Shown piece after piece: positions 62,019 to 64,000 of a stretch of 64,000 nt of DNA. Position 1 is the stretch's first letter, and every line of letters starts with the position of its first letter. Under the pieces are notes generated by a model. That model did not search any database, had not been told where the DNA came from, and saw only the letters and a program-made list of their open reading frames with translations. Position numbers and translations under genes: made by a program. Location: contig NZ_JAKRCW010000006.1 in the NCBI RefSeq assembly GCF_022346425.1, forward strand, positions 62,001 through 126,000. Reading direction: 5' to 3'. The stretch comes from Pseudoglutamicibacter albus. GTDB lineage: Bacteria > Actinomycetota > Actinomycetes > Actinomycetales > Micrococcaceae.

Positions 62019-62825
62019 TTAGAGCAGATTATTTTCAGCTAAATACTCAGCCAGCGCCTCACCAGCTGCACCATCATCAACAATCACACGGCCCGGTTTA
62101 CGTGCCGGAACCGGTTCCGCAGCAGTCACAACAGCAGAGGCCGCAGACGACCCCACCCAGTCAGCAGACAAGCCGAGATCCGCAAGCGTGACCGTGTCCG
62201 TCTTCTTCTTCCGGGCGGCAAGCATCGACTTGAAGTTCGGGTAGCGCGGCTCATTAGCCTGATCCGTAACCGAAACCACCACCGGCCAGCCGCTAGCAAC
62301 CTCAAGCACCTCGCCGATACCCTGGCGGCGGCCACGCAACTGGCCCGCATCAAGCTCAAGCGAATCCAGCATCGTCAGCTGCGGCCAGCCAAGACGCGCG
62401 GCGACCAGGGAAGGCATGACACCCATCTCCGCGTCAGTGGATTCCATGCCGAAAACCACAACATCCGGGTTCTCGCCCCGGATCGCGGCCTCCAAAACAC
62501 GAGAGGTCGACAACGCATCAGAACCAGCCAACTCGTCATCCAGAACATGAACTGCGCGTGTTGCTCCCATCTGCAGGGCCTTCTTCAACGCGGCTTTAGC
62601 TCCGTCTGGGCCCATCGTCACAACAGTGACCGGGCACACCTTGTCCCCGCCAGCAGCCTCAGACAACGCGACAGCCGCCTCGATGGCGTTCTCATCCAGC
62701 TCAGACAAGATCGACTCCTCACGAACCAGGCGGTTCTCCGAATCGAACTGCCGCTCAAACTGGGCATCAGGAACGTACTTGACCAAGACCATCACATGCT
62801 GTGGGCTCGTCTCGGCTGTACTCAT
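62019..62825 (-). CDS. etfB: Electron transfer flavoprotein beta subunit
   Basis: This is the AMP-binding subunit of ETF. The sequence shows VMVLVKYVPDAQFERQF, LSELDENAIEAAVALSE, ALQMGATRAVHVLDDELAG, VFGMESTDAEMGVMPSLVAARLGWPQLT and the C-terminal RYPNFKSMLAARKKKTDT. The ATG at 62825 has AGGAG 7 bases upstream and gives 268 residues; the frame stays open further upstream but crosses the htrA terminator and has no homology. It is first gene of etfB-etfA-(PIG-L). Confidence 0.97.
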   Translation of the reverse strand: MSTAETSPQHVMVLVKYVPDAQFERQFDSENRLVREESILSELDENAIEAAVALSEAAGGDKVCPVTVVTMGPDGAKAALKKALQMGATRAVHVLDDELAGSDALSTSRVLEAAIRGENPDVVVFGMESTDAEMGVMPSLVAARLGWPQLTMLDSLELDAGQLRGRRQGIGEVLEVASGWPVVVSVTDQANEPRYPNFKSMLAARKKKTDTVTLADLGLSADWVGSSAASAVVTAAEPVPARKPGRVIVDDGAAGEALAEYLAENNLL

Positions 62826-62876
62826 GTTTTCACTCCTGCTCGCAATGAACACAAACTGCTCTCGATGAACAAAAAA

Positions 62877-62922
62877 CGGTGGCTTATACGATGCCTTCCG
62901 TAGTCCATCGTATAAGCCACCG
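62877..62922 (-). terminator. Rho-independent terminator of the htrA-like gene
   Basis: Perfect 17-bp arms (62877-62893 and 62906-62922) enclose a 12-base loop. On the minus strand the stem is followed by TTTTTTG. It lies 73 bases beyond the protease stop and only 51 bases upstream of the etfB start, so the etfB promoter must lie in or very near it. Confidence 0.93.
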
Positions 62923-62995
62923 CCCGCATCGTGGCATCCCGCAGCCAGAAAGTAGGCGTCCACGCTGGCTGATTGATGCGAATGCGCTCGTTGAT

Positions 62996-64000
62996 TTATG
63001 CGTCAGTGCCACCCAATGTGGCGTCCATGGTGTGTTCCTCGCCGTTGCGTTTGACTGTCACCTTGACGGTAGCGCCCTCCGGGTAGGAACGGATGGTCGC
63101 GGTCAGGTCAACGGCGTCATTCATGCGTTTATCGTTCACCTTGGTGATGACGTCATCCTTCTGGATGCCTGCTTTCGCAGCCAGTGAGTCAGGTACAACC
63201 TCGGAAACCACCGCGCCTTCCGTGAAGATCGTGGAACGGCCCGCGTTTGAAGGCTGAGCACGCGCCATCAGACCGAGCTGGCCGTGGGTCGCTTTACCGT
63301 TGCTCATGAGCTCTTGGGCAACACGCTGGGCGATGTCGCCTGGCACGGCGAAACCAAGTCCGATAGAACCGGATTGGGCGCTTGGCGAGTAGATCGCTAC
63401 GTTCACCCCGATCAGCTCGCCCTTGTCATTGACGAGCGCCCCACCGGAATTACCGTGGTTGATCGAGGCGTCAGTCTGCAACACGTTGATCGAGATACGC
63501 CCGGAAGGTTGCTGACGCTGTTCTTGCCCGGGGATCCGGAACTCCGGCAGGTCTTTATTGTTGGGGTCATCTTCCGGGGTCGATTTGACCGCCGAAGATG
63601 CGATCGAGATCGAGCGTTCACGGTTAGAAATAATGCCGGTAGACACCGTGTTCGGAAGCCCCAACGGCGCACCGATCGCGACCGCTTCCGAGCCCACGTT
63701 CACATCGTTCATATCAGCGAACTTGATCGGGGTGAATTTCGTATCCCCAGGGTTATCGATCTTCACAACCGCGAGGTCATAGAGCGGGTCTTGGCCCACC
63801 AATCTGGCTGGATAGGTTGTTCCGTCCGAGGTCTGGACCTCGATGGTCGCTTTATCTGAAGCACCGCTGAGCGTTGCGACGTGCTGGTTGGTGAGTACGT
63901 AGCCGTCTTCAGAGATGAACACACCCGAGCCTGTGCCGGACTGTTTGCCATCGCTTGCGGAGATCGTGACGACGGATGGCATCGCGGTTGCTGCCGCGAG
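62996..64000 (-). CDS. HtrA/DegP-family trypsin-like serine protease with PDZ domain, 5' end missing
   Basis: This is an envelope-associated protease/chaperone of the HtrA family. The protease domain has the catalytic His in VLTNQHVATLSG, Asp in YDLAVVKIDNPG and Ser in INHGNSGGALVND. A PDZ domain follows (about 240-325, GAVVSEVVPDSLAAKAGIQKDDVI). The reading frame runs off the right edge without a convincing start: an in-frame ATG at 63982 falls inside the conserved PSVVTI strand, so the N-terminal region, probably with a membrane helix, lies beyond the window. The substrate is unknown. Confidence 0.94.
   Translation of the reverse strand, partial: LAAATAMPSVVTISASDGKQSGTGSGVFISEDGYVLTNQHVATLSGASDKATIEVQTSDGTTYPARLVGQDPLYDLAVVKIDNPGDTKFTPIKFADMNDVNVGSEAVAIGAPLGLPNTVSTGIISNRERSISIASSAVKSTPEDDPNNKDLPEFRIPGQEQRQQPSGRISINVLQTDASINHGNSGGALVNDKGELIGVNVAIYSPSAQSGSIGLGFAVPGDIAQRVAQELMSNGKATHGQLGLMARAQPSNAGRSTIFTEGAVVSEVVPDSLAAKAGIQKDDVITKVNDKRMNDAVDLTATIRSYPEGATVKVTVKRNGEEHTMDATLGGTDA

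Overview
The window is a stretch of chromosome from a moderately high-GC, Gram-positive actinobacterium, most likely a member of the Micrococcaceae (Micrococcales). The evidence is a complete actinobacterial division and cell wall (dcw) operon with DivIVA and SepF but no FtsA or MinCDE, the MtrA-MtrB-LpqB signalling module, a 180-kDa-type NAD glutamate dehydrogenase, an Rv3235-family SecA neighbour, Rv2175c-like and Rv3015c-like proteins, and a LAxTG sorting signal. MurE has DDPH where meso-diaminopimelate enzymes have DNPR, which points to an L-lysine peptidoglycan as in Micrococcaceae. The genus cannot be fixed from the sequence alone.

Region 1 (1-20592, all minus strand) is the dcw cluster. 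In transcription order it reads mraZ, rsmH, ftsL-like, ftsI, murE, murF, mraY, murD, ftsW, murG, murC, ftsQ, ftsZ, pgeF, yggS, sepF, yggT, divIVA, and then the first codons of a probable lspA. Most junctions are start/stop overlaps or very short gaps. The head of the operon carries four TGGAG boxes at exact 10-bp spacing over the promoter, the expected MraZ operator, and an mraW-type RNA hairpin between mraZ and rsmH.

Region 2 (20593-29290) looks like an accessory insertion between mraZ and the DUF3040-dinB-polyprenyl synthetase-Rv2175c block. It holds a 1276-residue Rib/G5-repeat wall-anchored adhesin, then a convergent three-gene operon for a lipoprotein, a peptidoglycan-binding-domain membrane fusion adaptor, and a MacB-type ABC transporter.

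Region 3 (29292-34500) has DUF3040, DNA polymerase IV, a polyprenyl diphosphate synthase, an Rv2175c-like DNA-binding protein, and a secreted LysM-lytic transglycosylase whose upstream region carries a good match to the MtrA box. Region 4 (34521-44270) has the very large NAD-dependent glutamate dehydrogenase, an orphan CpaE-like/SAF (CpaB-like) pair, an unknown 182-residue protein, a membrane LysM protein and an Rv3235-like protein.

Region 5 (44333-53353, minus) runs mtrA-mtrB-lpqB-comF-hpf-secA in transcription order. Region 6 (53450-64000) holds iscS-mnmA-aroQ-metE-like (minus), a DnaJ protein with a possible NERD-like C-terminus, a TrmL-type methyltransferase and an RskA-like membrane protein (plus), then a PIG-L deacetylase, etfA, etfB and a partial HtrA protease (minus).

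The window is mostly housekeeping. No mobile element, CRISPR array, rRNA or tRNA gene was recognised. The less ordinary signals are the cis-regulatory elements (MraZ operator, mraW RNA, MtrA boxes), the adhesin/exporter insertion, the DnaJ fusion, and many short tandem repeats of 15-22 bp, both in-frame in disordered tails of essential proteins (FtsQ, MtrB, GDH, the adaptor) and in intergenic gaps.
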